A stretch of 64,000 bases of DNA from Procambarus clarkii (Eukaryota > Arthropoda > Malacostraca > Decapoda > Cambaridae). The DNA lies in contig NC_091152.1 of assembly GCF_040958095.1 (NCBI RefSeq), positions 21,359,162-21,423,161 of the forward strand, read 5' to 3'. The position numbers were made by a program, and so were the translations under genes. Below are positions 1 through 10,382 of the stretch, in pieces (the stretch's first letter is position 1; each line of letters begins with the position of its first letter). The notes below the pieces were generated by a model. That model was not told where the DNA came from. It searched no databases and worked only from the letters and a program-made list of their open reading frames with translations.

Positions 1-288
1 AGTATAACTGACAGTATACCTGGACATCATGTATAACTAACAGTATACCTGGACATCAAGTATAACTGACATTATACCTGGACATCAAGTATAACTGACA
101 GTATACCTGGACATCAAGTATAACTGACAGTATACGTGGACATCATGTATAACTAACAGTATACCTGGACATCAAGTATAACTGACATTATACCTGGACA
201 TCAAGTATAACTGACAGTATACCTGGACATCAAGTATAACTAACAGAATACCTGGACATCAAGTATAACTGACAGTATACCGTCGTAC
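1..288. repeat. 29-bp minisatellite, cut by the window start
   Basis: About ten head-to-tail units of 29 bp built around the core ACCTGGACATCAAGTATAAC, with variants at single positions (AACTAACAG versus AACTGACAT or AACTGACAG). The array runs off the left edge, so its full length is unknown. Its first ten bases, ACCTGGACAT, and its period match the array at 15.73-16.80 kb, which suggests related families. Confidence 0.95.
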
Positions 289-640
289 CATTAGAACTGA
301 CAGTTCACCTTGAACATCATATAATTAGCTAAAAATAAGCCAATCGACTAAGGCAATAATTCATAATTAATATCAATAGTACAGTTCAGTTCAATGATAA
401 TTCCGTTAATCTTCATAAACTGTCAATGGGTTATGTTAATGATACGACTCGTGTTGTTATTGTTCTTATATCTAATTAAGAAAGGCGGATCATAACAAGT
501 AAACAAACCAGATTAATTTCAATCACTTGGGGTCATTGGAGACTTGAACTCAGGCCTCAGAGGTACAAAAATGTTGCCCTTCCGACTAGGCAAAGAATGA
601 GAGATAATGTGGAAAATGGAACTTTGAATAGCTGGGCTCA
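289..640. other. AT-rich stretch, possible tRNA-like remnant on minus strand
   Basis: No coding signal is visible. Between about 540 and 600 the minus strand has a weak RNA polymerase III A-box/B-box-like pair (GAGTTCAAGTCTC as B box), possibly a decayed tRNA-derived SINE head. This is a weak call. Confidence 0.25.
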
Positions 641-703
641 GACAAATTTCTTCAAGGGTTAACTTCTGATCCTTCAATGTTTAACTTCAGATCCTTCAAG
701 GTT
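641..703 (+). repeat. Short 22-bp-type tandem repeat, left of solo LTR
   Basis: Two to three imperfect units containing TTAACTTCAGATCCTTCAAG lie directly before the solo LTR, and more units continue right after it (1734-1790). This is the pre-insertion target split by the LTR. Confidence 0.75.
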
Positions 704-1733
704 TGTGGGAACCGACCTGTGAGATTTATATTTATTTAATTTATATGAATATATATAGAATTTATATTTACATTAATTTATTTACTTCGATAGCAATTTG
801 TATAATAAGTGGACTGTATTTCTGCAATAATCTCATAATCTCACAAATCGATCCTCTACACATTAGGAGGGGGTTTATATTAAATGAATTTATATATATG
901 CAGCCAATCAAACTACAGTATTAACTACACACATTATTAAACATTGAATAGGTTCCTTATCTTATAGTACAGCAGGCCTTAGTCCAAACAGGTATAACTA
1001 GGATGTAGACACCAAATTATCCTCTTTGAGGTAGCTTCCATCACCCAGTAACTGGTGCACAAAGTCTTGCTTCCTCGTCTTGACCTGTCAAAAGGGCGCC
1101 AGCTGTAATGCCAGAATCCTATATATGACAGGTATATCAGCGAAAATACTGTACATGGAACAATGAAGACCTGGCTTAATTACCTTTAGTTTGAGGCTAC
1201 CACGTGCTCTAACCGGGTCACCCTATATAATGACATTAATGGCCATAAATGAAAGATACATGGGTTTCGGAAAGAACGCTTACTTGAATTTGTTGACAGC
1301 GTGTGATAATGGTACACCTTTGGTTTCCATAACACTACGTCCAAGTAAAATTAACAGGAGCCGAATTTGCTCCCGTGCCTCTGGTCTCAGTATAAACAAT
1401 GGCTGACCCTCCTTCCTCACTCTGACGCCTAGCTTACATTGTCCAGATGTCAATAAGTGATAGAAGGGTCACATTTACTCTACTTTAATATTGATAATTA
1501 AGTTAATTTATATGAGATGTTTTATGATGGTAAAGTCCAAAGACTAATGTATTTAAGAATAATTCCCAGCAGAATAGCTGGTGAATTTATAATGGTATGT
1601 GGTGAAGATATCCCGTTTTCTTTAGACGGTAATTCCACTACAAGTTACGTTTTCTATGGGTAACTTGTTGGTAATACAGCAGCAATTATTATCTGTCTGT
1701 ATAATATATTAAATGGTGTCGGATTTTCCGACA
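704..1733 (-). mobile_element. Solo LTR (BEL/Pao-like family), 1030 bp, TSD AGGTT
   Basis: The block begins TGTGGGAACCGACCTGTGAG and ends GGATTTTCCGACA, the same ends as the four LTRs of the tandem array at 20.77-31.26 kb, with clear similarity throughout. It is flanked by AGGTT at 699-703 and 1734-1738, a 5-bp target site duplication of the size expected for BEL/Pao and many gypsy elements. There is no internal region on either side, so this is a solo LTR left by LTR-LTR recombination. It is placed on the minus strand because the array family's gag-like frame is on the minus strand. It is more diverged than the array LTRs and lacks an internal duplication of roughly 100 bp that they carry. 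Confidence 0.85.
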
Positions 1734-1790
1734 AGGTTCAACTTCAGATCCTTGAGTGTTTAACTTCAGATCCTTCAAGGTTTATCTTCA
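1734..1790 (+). repeat. Continuation of the short repeat, right of solo LTR
   Basis: Further copies of CAACTTCAGATCCTT and TTTAACTTCAGATCCTTCAAG follow the solo LTR and match the units at 641-703. The LTR therefore inserted inside this small array. Confidence 0.7.
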
Positions 1791-2984
1791 GATATATAAA
1801 ACCAACATTTGGAAAAGTCACCTTATCGGTAAAAGACGATCAAGATAAACTATTGCAATTGACGAAAGTTTAGTAGATTGAATTTAATGGAGAGAAATGG
1901 AAGCTCCTGAGTTTAGATAATGAAAATAGATATCTTGTAGACAATATTGAAATTTAGAAATGTGAATGTGAGAAAAAGATATCGAAGTCATGATTTATTG
2001 GGATCTTACGCCCTAATCTCGCTTCATAAATGTGGGGAATATGGTAAATAGGACACTGGGACATATTTGTAGAAGAGTTTGTAATACGATATCCAGACAG
2101 CAGTGTTATCTACACAGTGAAGCACGTCCCCTGCATCACAGTGTACATGTACTGTGCATAGACTCAGGAGCCTGTACATCGGTTGACAGTTGAGAGGCGG
2201 AACCAAAGAGCCAAAGCCCAACCCCCGCAAGCACAACTAGGTGAGTACACTGAGAACATTGTTTAGTCCATGTTTAGTGATCAACAAGAGGCTCACAAGT
2301 CACTATACAAGACACTTTACATCTAAACGACCAGTACTACTTGCTTCTTGGTTAGTTAGCTATTTTGGTGATCTTAACAACTCTTCAGAGGTTGTTTGAC
2401 CTTAAGCTCATTATCAATCCTACATATACACATGGAAATCCAACCTGTTCTGAGACGAGGCTCGTTGCGGCGGCCGACCCCAAAGACTTATTAATCTGTT
2501 TTAATATATTGTGAATTACTGATAAGTTTGTTTTTATGTATAAATGAATATTATTATTCATTAAAGATCAATGTGCAAGTTAGGCGTAGGTTAGATTACA
2601 TGTTTAGATTCTGTTGACAATTTTGTGCATTTTAAGTTCGCTTGTGAAGCATGTGGAGTGTTGGGATTCGAACAGAGGTCGTCAACAAAGCACTGATCGA
2701 GAAAGGTTCGAATGTCATCAGCTGCGAGTCGAGAGTAAATCTTTTCCTTCATGAACAAGAGGTTTGAGGGCTGGATGAACGATCATTTGACCTTTACTGA
2801 TGAGGACGGCCTGCAATGAAAAAGTTAATTGCAGCAATAAGAGGATTAGAGTACCCAGGTGCAGGGTTCGAATCCCTGCATTGCTACCAAGTGATTTATT
2901 CCAACATAATACAATATTCTTCAAGCTTTAGCTTAGACATGTTAGGCCTCATTTAGACTCTGCAGCTCAGTGTTGGTCTTAGTA
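1791..2984. other. No gene recognised; one tRNA-like relic within
   Basis: This is AT-rich sequence with no supported coding region. A segment of about 50 bp at 2272-2325 (TGATCAACAAGAGGCTC onward) resembles 32771-32822 and may be a dispersed repeat. The tRNA-like segment at 2810-2890 is listed separately. Confidence 0.5.
2810..2890 (+). pseudogene. tRNA-like relic (T arm and CCA-like end)
   Basis: The sequence CAGGGTTCGAATCCCTG forms a perfect 5-bp T stem with a canonical TTCGAAT loop, followed by CATTGCTACCA, which looks like an acceptor strand plus discriminator and CCA. About 60 bases upstream, GCAATG could pair with CATTGC. The expected D arm and anticodon arm are not convincing. I read it as a tRNA pseudogene or the head of a decayed tRNA-derived SINE, not a working tRNA. 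Confidence 0.35.
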
Positions 2985-3822
2985 CTAGAGACATGACATA
3001 AAGACCTAGAGACTTGACATAAAGACCTAGAGACTTGACATAAAGACCCAGAGACTTGACATAAAGACCCAGAGACTTGACATAAAGACCTAGAGACTTG
3101 ACATAAAGACCAAGAGACTTGACATGAAGACCTAGAGACTTGACATAAAGACCTAGAGACTTGACATAAAGACCCAGAGACTTGACATAAAGACCCAGAG
3201 ACTTGACATAAAGACCTAGAGACTTGACATAAAGACCAAGAGACTTGACATGAAGACCTAGAGACTTGACATAAAGACCTAGAGACTTGACATAAAGACC
3301 AAGAGACTTGACATAAAGACCCAGAGACTTGACATGAAGACCTAGAGACTTGACATAAAGACCTAGAGACTTGACATAAAGACCTAGAGACTTGACATAA
3401 AGACCAAGAGACTTGACATAAAGACCTAGAGACTTGACATGAAGACCTAGAGACTTGACATAAAGACCAAGAGACTTGACATAAAGACCCAGAGACTTGA
3501 CATGAAGGCCTAGAGACTTGACATAAAGACCAAGAGACTTGACATAAAGACCCAGAGACTTGACATGAAGGCCTAGAGACTTGACATAAAGACCAAGAGA
3601 CTTGACATGAAGGCCTAGAGACTTGACATAAAGACCCAGAGACTTGACATGAAGGCCTAGAGACTTGACATAAAGACCAAGAGACTTGACATAAAGACCC
3701 AGAGACTTGACATGAAGGCCTAGAGACTTGACATAAAGACCAAGAGACTTGACATGAAGGCCTAGAGACTTGACATAAAGACCAAGAGACTTGACATAAA
3801 GGTCTAGAGACTTGACATAAAT
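2985..3822. repeat. 21-bp minisatellite, about 40 units
   Basis: Head-to-tail units of 21 bp with the core GAGACTTGACATAAAGACC. Variants affect one or two positions (CCTAGA, CCCAGA, CCAAGA; ATAAAG versus ATGAAG). Because 21 is a multiple of three, two minus-strand frames stay open for about 300 codons as a 7-residue repeat. These are by-products of the repeat, not genes. Confidence 0.95.
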
Positions 3823-3849
3823 AAACTTCATCACGAGCAGAAAACATGA

Positions 3850-4120
3850 CCAAGTTAATTCCAAGAATTAAAAACTTTATTTATGAATGGAGATAAAATA
3901 AAGTTTTTTTTGCAGTCTCCAGGAAGACGGAACACCGCCTCAATGATATTTCGTGACACTACATATAAAATATAAACAAAAACGGTGTTTCGGTAAGTGC
4001 CGTGAGGACTTACGAAACACACTATTCAGTTGTTTGTTCAAAGAACCATTTTGTTTACCTAGAACATTACATATAAACACCAGAATAACATGATAACAAA
4101 CTCACTATGTTATTAATTCA
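3850..4120. other. AT-rich spacer between minisatellites
   Basis: Nothing recognisable is seen beyond an A/T-rich stretch and an inverted pair TTTCGTAAG-like near 4000-4020. There is no coding signal. Confidence 0.4.
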
Positions 4121-4448
4121 CTGGACCTGGTCACCAGGCCAACACTGGACCTGGTCACCAGGCCAACACTGGACCTGGTCACCAGGCCAACACTGGACCT
4201 GGTCACCAGGCCAACACTGGACCTGGTCACCAGGCCAACACTGGACCTGGTCACCAGGTCAACACTGGACCTGGTCACCAGGCCAACACTGGACCTGGTC
4301 ACCAGGCCAACACTGGACCTGGTCACCAGGCCAACACTGGACGTGGTCACCAGGTCAACACTGGACCTGGTCACCAGGTCAACACTGGACCTAGTCACCA
4401 GGCCAACACTGGACCTGGTCACCAGGCCAACACTGGACCTGATCACCA
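4121..4448. repeat. 24-bp palindromic minisatellite, about 14 units
   Basis: Units of 24 bp contain CCTGGTCACCAGG, a 13-nt palindrome around a single central base. Some units extend the symmetry with GAC on the left and GTC on the right. Every unit could form a small hairpin on either strand. Long frames here are artefacts of a period divisible by three. Confidence 0.95.
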
Positions 4449-4617
4449 AAGCTCTTTCAAGTTCACTCAAGTTAAAACCAGACATATTCCTTCTTCAAAT
4501 GTTAATGTCTGGTTATACTACTGGTTATATCTCCTCATGCTCGAACAGATTTCACGTGTCCAAAACTCTTGTCTCATAAAATGTTTCTCGCATCTCGCGC
4601 CAGCGAGTCCAACCACT

Positions 4618-4835
4618 TGGGCTGGACGGTAGAGCGACGGTCTCGCCTCATGCAGGTCGGCGTTCAGTCCCCGACCGTCAACCAAGTAGTTGGGACACCA
4701 TTCCTTCCCCCCGTCCCATCCCAAATCCTTATCTTGACCCCTTCCCAGTGCTATATAGTAGTAATGGCTTGGTGCTTTTCCCTGATAATTCCCTCCCTGG
4801 CCCCAGCTACGATACATTTCGTTATTTATTTCGTT
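4618..4835 (+). repeat. tRNA-derived SINE
   Basis: The head has a pol III A-box-like TGGACGGTAGAGCG and a B-box-like GGCGTTCAGTCCC about 30 bases later, as in a tRNA gene. It is followed by a tail with CCATTCCTTCCCCCCGTCCC that is unrelated to tRNA. A second copy of the head occurs on the minus strand at 33172-33297 with a different tail. I infer a tRNA-derived SINE; from memory this type is common in decapods, which I cannot check here. Confidence 0.7.
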
Positions 4836-4849
4836 CAACAACCGGCTGT

Positions 4850-5720
4850 CTGATCTCTATTACCGGCATGTGAACAAATTATTTCATTATTCGTTTAATA
4901 TGCTTCTTGGCGGCGGATATATATAACATGTTTAACGATAGAATATTAATGATAATAATTTTCTCCACATGTTTACAGACACAACATTTTCTGTTTATCA
5001 TTGGTTGTTCATGAAAACTTAGGAAGGAAGTTTAGAAATTTTGCTTTGCAAGAATATTGTTGAGCCTATACTGAGTGTGACACAGTGTAAAAAGTCCAAC
5101 TTAGCGTCATCAGCGGCAGAACGAAAGGGAGGGAATGGTCTAGTGAGATCCAGCATTCTGATTGGCTGACCGAGGCTGTGAGGGATATCCAGCATTCTGA
5201 TTGGCTGACCGAAGCGGTGAGCGGGACAGTTAACTGGCCGTACCTAGCATGCTACCTTCATATATATGACTGACTGTTGATATATGTGTGTGACTGGCTA
5301 TTGATATATATATCTGGCACTTGTGGATGTGTTTATTGTTCAAGTTCTCCTACGTCTAAGAACAGATATCCAGTGATATCTTACTGTCACAATATCTGTC
5401 AAATATGTGTCACTGTGTGGACCAAATACCTGAGCATGGGGGGGGGGGGGAGTGCTGCCCTTTCTGACGACCCCAACAGGTCACCTGCGCTATGCTACCA
5501 TGTACCTCAGCATTTCAGCATAGTTGGAGCATACTAAGCTTTGTTAATACAATGCTTCAAACGTTAGTCACGAAACTCACTGAGAATAATTAATTTCAAG
5601 AGTTTCTGAGATTTTTCAAACAATATATCTATCGAATTCAGTCCTAAATATGAGTAAAGTTCATTTGAAAATAAATGGGTTATGTCCATGAATGATTTGC
5701 AGAGTCTACTCTTTTAACAT
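4850..5720. other. No gene; contains a duplicated inverted-CCAAT block
   Basis: Mostly AT-rich. A 39-bp segment is tandemly duplicated at 5148-5225, each copy carrying CTGATTGGCTGACCGA (an inverted CCAAT box), with TATATATG about 60 bases further on. This could be promoter-like but no transcript or reading frame can be tied to it. A G10 run lies near 5440. Confidence 0.4.
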
Positions 5721-5744
5721 TGATGAAATCATTTCAAATATCAT

Positions 5745-5945
5745 GTTCTCTTACGTGTAAGTCCAATATCATGTTATTTTTCGTGCAAGTCCAATATCAT
5801 GTTTTCTTGCATACAAAGTCCAATATCATGTTCTCTTACATGCAAGTCCAATATCATGCTATCTTTTTACGTGCAAGTCCAATATCATGCTCTCTTATGT
5901 GCAAGTCCAATATCATGTTCTCTTACGTGAAAGTCCAACACGTTA
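5745..5945. repeat. 28-bp imperfect tandem repeat, about 7 units
   Basis: Seven units begin with AAGTCCAATATCATG and vary at the end (TTCTCTTACATGC and similar). Unit lengths are 28 to 31 bp. No function is evident. Confidence 0.9.
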
Positions 5946-5959
5946 GTTTCATGACCTGT

Positions 5960-6270
5960 TTGAAAACTTCACCTGTGAATTCCTGATTAATGAATACTAA
6001 TACTAAAATTCTTATAAGTATGATTAACATTACACAGATCTGAGAGAGATCCTTGCTAATATATGTGAACAGGAATGGCTTAATAATATTTTCCAAAAGA
6101 GTTAAATATTCCTCCTGTCCTAGCTAAAGAGTTATCAGTCAGCTCTGATATCTCGTATTTAGTTGTCAATGTTTCTCAATACACTGAGGAATACTGATCC
6201 GGAATGCCCTAATTACCATTGATGAGATGAAAAGAACTTTAGAAGTTTCCTATGCTCATAATACTTCAAG
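5960..6270. other. AT-rich spacer
   Basis: No coding or repeat structure is recognised in this stretch. Confidence 0.4.
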
Positions 6271-6273
6271 AAA

Positions 6274-6640
6274 TTAATTTGAATGAAAACATTCACAGAC
6301 TATTATCTGAAGGCAATTGGTGTTTGTGGAGATTGAGTGACCGTTGATAGATCCTTGTTGTTTGTGAATTGTTAAACATTCTGAAAGATGTTTCTGTCTT
6401 GCCAATATATCGAGATCATTGAATTCTTCTCTTTCATAGTTGTTGTGTTTGGTGTCGAGAGAGTTCTTCGCGAGCACGATGGCTGTGTTCTAATTCCTGG
6501 GGTATATCGCGACCTGTAATTACTTTACAATGCAGGTTTGGTCACTATTCTCTCGTTATAACCTTTCCGGACTCTCCTCCGTTTTGCGGGTCGTTGAAAA
6601 CAAGTTCCCATGAAAGATTTTAGTAGGTGGGATTATGGGA
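6274..6640 (-). pseudogene. Penelope-like element relic (RT tail to GIY-YIG region)
   Basis: On the minus strand, a short open piece reads LTIHKQQGSI and, upstream, KNSLDTKHN. These align with LTMHKQQGSI and RNSPDTKQN of the Penelope-like element at 46.9-49.3 kb. Further upstream (up to about 6640) the minus strand reads NLFSTTRKTEE, matching NFFSTAHKTEE of the same protein. The segment between is interrupted by stops and frame changes, and part of the CPLGDC/YIG region is deleted. It is an old, diverged relative of the 44-49 kb family, broken in several places, lying directly beside a LINE relic. Confidence 0.7.
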
Positions 6641-6799
6641 CATTCCCGTAGTGTTTATTATGGTATTGTACAAAAAAAACAAACCTGGATTCCGTGTGAT
6701 CATCGGCCAGAGACAAGCACCCACACGCAGGCTGGTGTCAGTAATGTGTATCTGAAGTCTACTGACCTGTAACTTTCCGGGAGACTCAGAACACTAATA

Positions 6800-7058
6800 A
6801 GAGCGACGCCTGGGGGGACACGGGTTACTGCTTGGTGCCAAGAGGCTCAGAGACTCTTTTAAATGTTGAATATGCACTTTAAGTTCTTGAAGAAGTTGGG
6901 GCAAGAACTTGGTAGACAAACCAGTGACCAAAGAGCAGCCAATGTCATGTTCCAGCGCCTCAGTGACGTGATCCAGAGAGGGAATGTCTGCTGGATCGTG
7001 AGTACGCTCCCCACCCTAGCAGAAGATGAGCTGGTGTCAACACTGATTAATTTCTAAG
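6800..7058 (+). pseudogene. R2-like LINE relic, C-terminal tail
   Basis: The frame 6863-7057 contains FLKKLGQELGRQTSDQRA and then FQRLSDVIQRGN, matching the C-terminal tail of the LINE at 51.35-54.23 kb ([18 protein letters not shown], and [12 protein letters not shown] in an adjacent frame). About 50 bases upstream, in another frame, LVPRGSET resembles FVPIASET of that protein. Only the last 80 or so residues are recognisable and they are frameshifted. It is likely a 5'-truncated, decayed insertion. Confidence 0.7.
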
Positions 7059-7207
7059 TTATTTGTTATAAGAACTTGACTCACTTACAATTATGAAAAA
7101 GCACTTTACAAAATGTTGACATGCCATAAATTGTAAATAAAAGCAAAAGGAACCCTGAAACCTATGCTTACTTAGGCGTAAGTCAATAAGAACACTTAAA
7201 AATAAAT

Positions 7208-9327
7208 TGTGGACCGTGGACCTGCAGGGTATATGCTGTGGACCTGCTGGGTATAGACTGTGGACCTGCTGGGTATAGGCTGTGGACCTGCTGGGTATAG
7301 GCTGTGGACCTGCTGGGTATATGCTGTGGACCTGCTGGGTATAGACTGTGGACCTGCTGGGTATAGGCTGTGGACCTGCTGGGTATAGGCTGTGGACCTG
7401 CTGGGTATATGCTGTGGACCTGCAGGGTATATGCTGTGGACCTGCTGGGTATATGCTGTGGACCTGCTGGGTATATGCTGTGGACCTGCTGGGTATATGC
7501 TGTGGACCTGCTGGGTATAGGCTGTGGACCTGCTGGGTATATGCTGTGGACCTGCTGGGTATATGCTGTGGACCTGCTGGGTATAGGCTGTGGACCTGCC
7601 GGGTATATGCTGTGGACCTGCTGGGTATAGGCTGTGGACCTGCCGGGTATATGCTGTGGACCTGCTGGGTATAGGCTGTGGACCTGCCGGGTATATGCTG
7701 TGGACCTGCTGGGTATAGGCTGTGGACCTGCTGGGTATAGGCTGTGGACCTGCTGGGTATAGGCTGTGGACCTGCTGGGTATAGGCTGTGGACCTGCTGG
7801 GTATAGGCTGTGGACCTGCTGGGTATATGCTGTGGACCTGCTGGGTATAGGCTGTGGACCTGCCGGGTATAAGCTGTGGACCTGCTGGGTATATGCTGTG
7901 GACCTGCTGGGTATAGGCTGTGGACCTGCCGGGTATATGCTGTGGACCTGCTGGTTATAGGCTGTGGACCTGCCGGGTATAAGCTGTGGACCTGCTGGGT
8001 ATAGACTGTGGACCTGCTGGGTATAGGCTGTGGACCTGCTGGGTATAGGCTGTGGACCTGCTGGGTATAGGCTGTGGACGTGCTGGGTATATGCTGTGGA
8101 CCTGCTGGGTATAGGCTGTGGACCTGCTGGGTATAGGCTGTGGACCTGCTGGGTATAGGCTGTGGACCTGCTGGGTATAGCCTGTGGACCTGCTGGGTAT
8201 AGGCTGTGGACCTGCTGGGTATAGGCTGTGGACCTGCTGGGTATAGGCTGTGGACCTGTTGCATATAGGCTGTGGACCTGCTGGGTATAGTCTGTGGATC
8301 TGCTGGGTATAGGCTGTGGACCTGCTGGGTATAGACTGTGAACCTGCTGGGTATAGGCTGTGGACCTGCTGGGTATAGGCTGTGAACCTGCTGGGTATAG
8401 GCTGTGAACCTGCTGGGTATAGCCTGTGGACCTGCTGGGTATAGGCTGTGGACCTGCTGGGTATAGGCTGTGGACCTGCTGGGTACAGGCTGTGGACCTG
8501 CTGGGTATAGGCTGTGGACCTGCTGGGTATAGGCTGTGGACCTGCTGGGTATAGGCTGTGGACCTGCTGGGTATAGGCTGTGGACCTGCTGGGTATAGAC
8601 TGTGGACCTGCTGGGTATAGACTGTGGACATGCTGGGTATAGGCTGTGGAACTGTTGGGTATATGCTGTGGACCTGCTGGGTATAGACTGTGGACCTGCT
8701 GGGTATAGGCTGTGGACAAGCTGGGTATAGGCTGTGGACCTGCTGGGTATAGGCTGTGGACCTGCTGGGTATAGGCTGTGGACCTGCTGGGTATAGGCTG
8801 TGGACCTGCTGGGTATAGCCTGTGTACCTGCTGGGTATAGGCTGTGGACCTGCTGGGTATAGGCTGTGGACCTGCTGGGTATAGGCTGTGGACCTGCTGG
8901 GTATAGGCTGTATACCTGCTGGGTATAGGCTGTGGACCTGCTGGGTATAGACTGTGGACCTGCTGGGTATAGGCTGTGGACCTGCTGGGTATAGGCTGTG
9001 GACCTGCTGGGTATAGGCTGTGGACCAGCTGGGTATAGGCTGTGGACCTGCTGGGTATAGGCTGTATACCTGCTGGGTATAGGCTGTGGACCTGCTGGGT
9101 ATAGACTGTGGACCTGCTGGGTATAGGCTGTGGACCAGCTGGGAATAGCCTGTGGACCTGCTGGGTATAGGCTGTGGACCTGCTGGGTATAGGCTGTGGA
9201 CCTGCTGGGTATAGACCGTGGACCTGCTGGGTATAGACCGTGGACCTGCTGGGTATAGCCTGTGGACCTGCTGGGTATAGGCTGTGGACCTGCTGGGTAT
9301 AGGCTGTGGACCTGCTGGGTATAGGCC
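7208..9327. repeat. 22-bp minisatellite, about 96 units
   Basis: Units of 22 bp share CTGTGGACCTGCTGGGTATA followed by GG, TG, GA or CC. Left-hand units (to about 7700) are rich in the TATATGC variant and right-hand units in TATAGGC, so the array has sequence domains. As 22 is 1 modulo 3, three units make 66 nt. No minus-strand frame meets a stop, giving open frames of up to 768 codons with a 22-residue period. They have no sign of real coding. Confidence 0.97.
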
Positions 9328-9387
9328 TCGCTGAGTCTGGTCATACTCATTGTTCTCTGCTTCACATAACCTTTATACCATGTTTAC

Positions 9388-9643
9388 CTTGAGGTTATCT
9401 TGAGATGATTTCGGGGCTTAGCGTCCCCGCGGCCCGGTCCTCGACCAGACCTCCTTTTTGTTACACACCCCCAGGAAGCAGCCAGTAGCAGCAGTCTAAC
9501 TATCAATTACTATTAACTGCTAGGTAACAGGGGCATCAGGGTGAAAGAAACTTTTTGCCCATTTGTCTCCGCCTCCACCGGGGATCGAACCCGGAACCTC
9601 AGGACTACGAATTCCAAGCGCTCTCCACTCAGCTGTCAGACGC
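9388..9643 (-). repeat. tRNA-derived SINE, second family, minus orientation
   Basis: On the minus strand a tRNA-like head carries CTGAGTGGAGAGCG (A box) and GGGTTCGATCCCCGG (B box and T arm). It is followed by a body ending, on the plus strand, in CTTGAGGTTATCTTGAGATG. A closely related copy in the same orientation is at 55468-55732, which supports a SINE family. Confidence 0.75.
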
Positions 9644-9695
9644 ACTAGTGATAATTTTTACATTATATTGTACCTGGTCATATTCTACTGTCTAC

Positions 9696-9699
9696 CTGG
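9696..9699. other. Left target site duplication CTGG(T)
   Basis: CTGG precedes the left LTR and recurs at 15706-15709 after the right LTR. If the T shared with the LTR edge is counted, the duplication is the 5-bp CTGGT. Confidence 0.8.
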
Positions 9700-10382
9700 T
9701 GTGACGGTAACGCGTTGGTGTTCGGCTGTTTAAGGCTAGGGGTATGGCCTCGTCACATAGTTATAAAAAAAAAATAGAAAAAACTGGAACTTCGTCTGTG
9801 GTAAGGTAAGGAGAAGACACACAAAACACAAGTAAACTTTAACAATGAAATTTTAATTACGTTAAATAAATCAAAACATGAATAAAATGCACAAACAAAT
9901 TCTTATAATAAAATCAATCAAAATAATAAGAATAATTAGATGACACAATGAAAAGTTACGTTAAGGCAAAATAACAAGAAGTGCAATACAAAGTAAAATG
10001 GGAGGTGCTGGAATATTGGCTTAAAGCCACCACCTCTCTCAGTACACGCTAGAGTCTAGCTGGGAGGAGTGGTGACCACGAGAGCACTGAACATTCTGAA
10101 GTCCGAGGTTGGGGCGACCCCAGACATCAAGTGGTATGGGGGGGCGAGTGCAGGTGCAGCCAGACCGGCGACCAATCAGCGGAGCCGGTAGCGATCAACA
10201 TGTAGTTTGGTGGTTTGGGTCCGAACAGGTGGCTGGCTGCATACGTTTTGCTCACCCTGGCAAGCCTTGCTGGTGTTGTTGCCATTGTTGGACATGTCTT
10301 CCATAGTCGTTTTATATAATTTCGACGACGTAATTATGGAGGGAAGAGCAGGCTCAATCTCTTGAAGGAGATTATCGTCACA
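9700..10382 (-). repeat. 3' LTR of the gypsy element
   Basis: A 683-bp copy matching 15023-15705. It starts TGTGACGGTAACGCG and ends GATTATCGTCACA on the plus strand, with 7-bp inverted termini. The gag-pol frame runs about 200 bp into it. Confidence 0.95.

Noticed and set aside
2942..3864. Two 303-codon minus-strand frames with 7-residue repeats
   Set aside because: They are products of a 21-bp stop-free unit. Both frames are equally open, which real coding would not give.
7059..9365. 768-codon minus-strand frame with a Tyr/Gln/Pro repeat, and overlapping 482-codon frame
   Set aside because: It is entirely the 22-bp minisatellite read through. All phases are open, with no domain, start context or splice signals.
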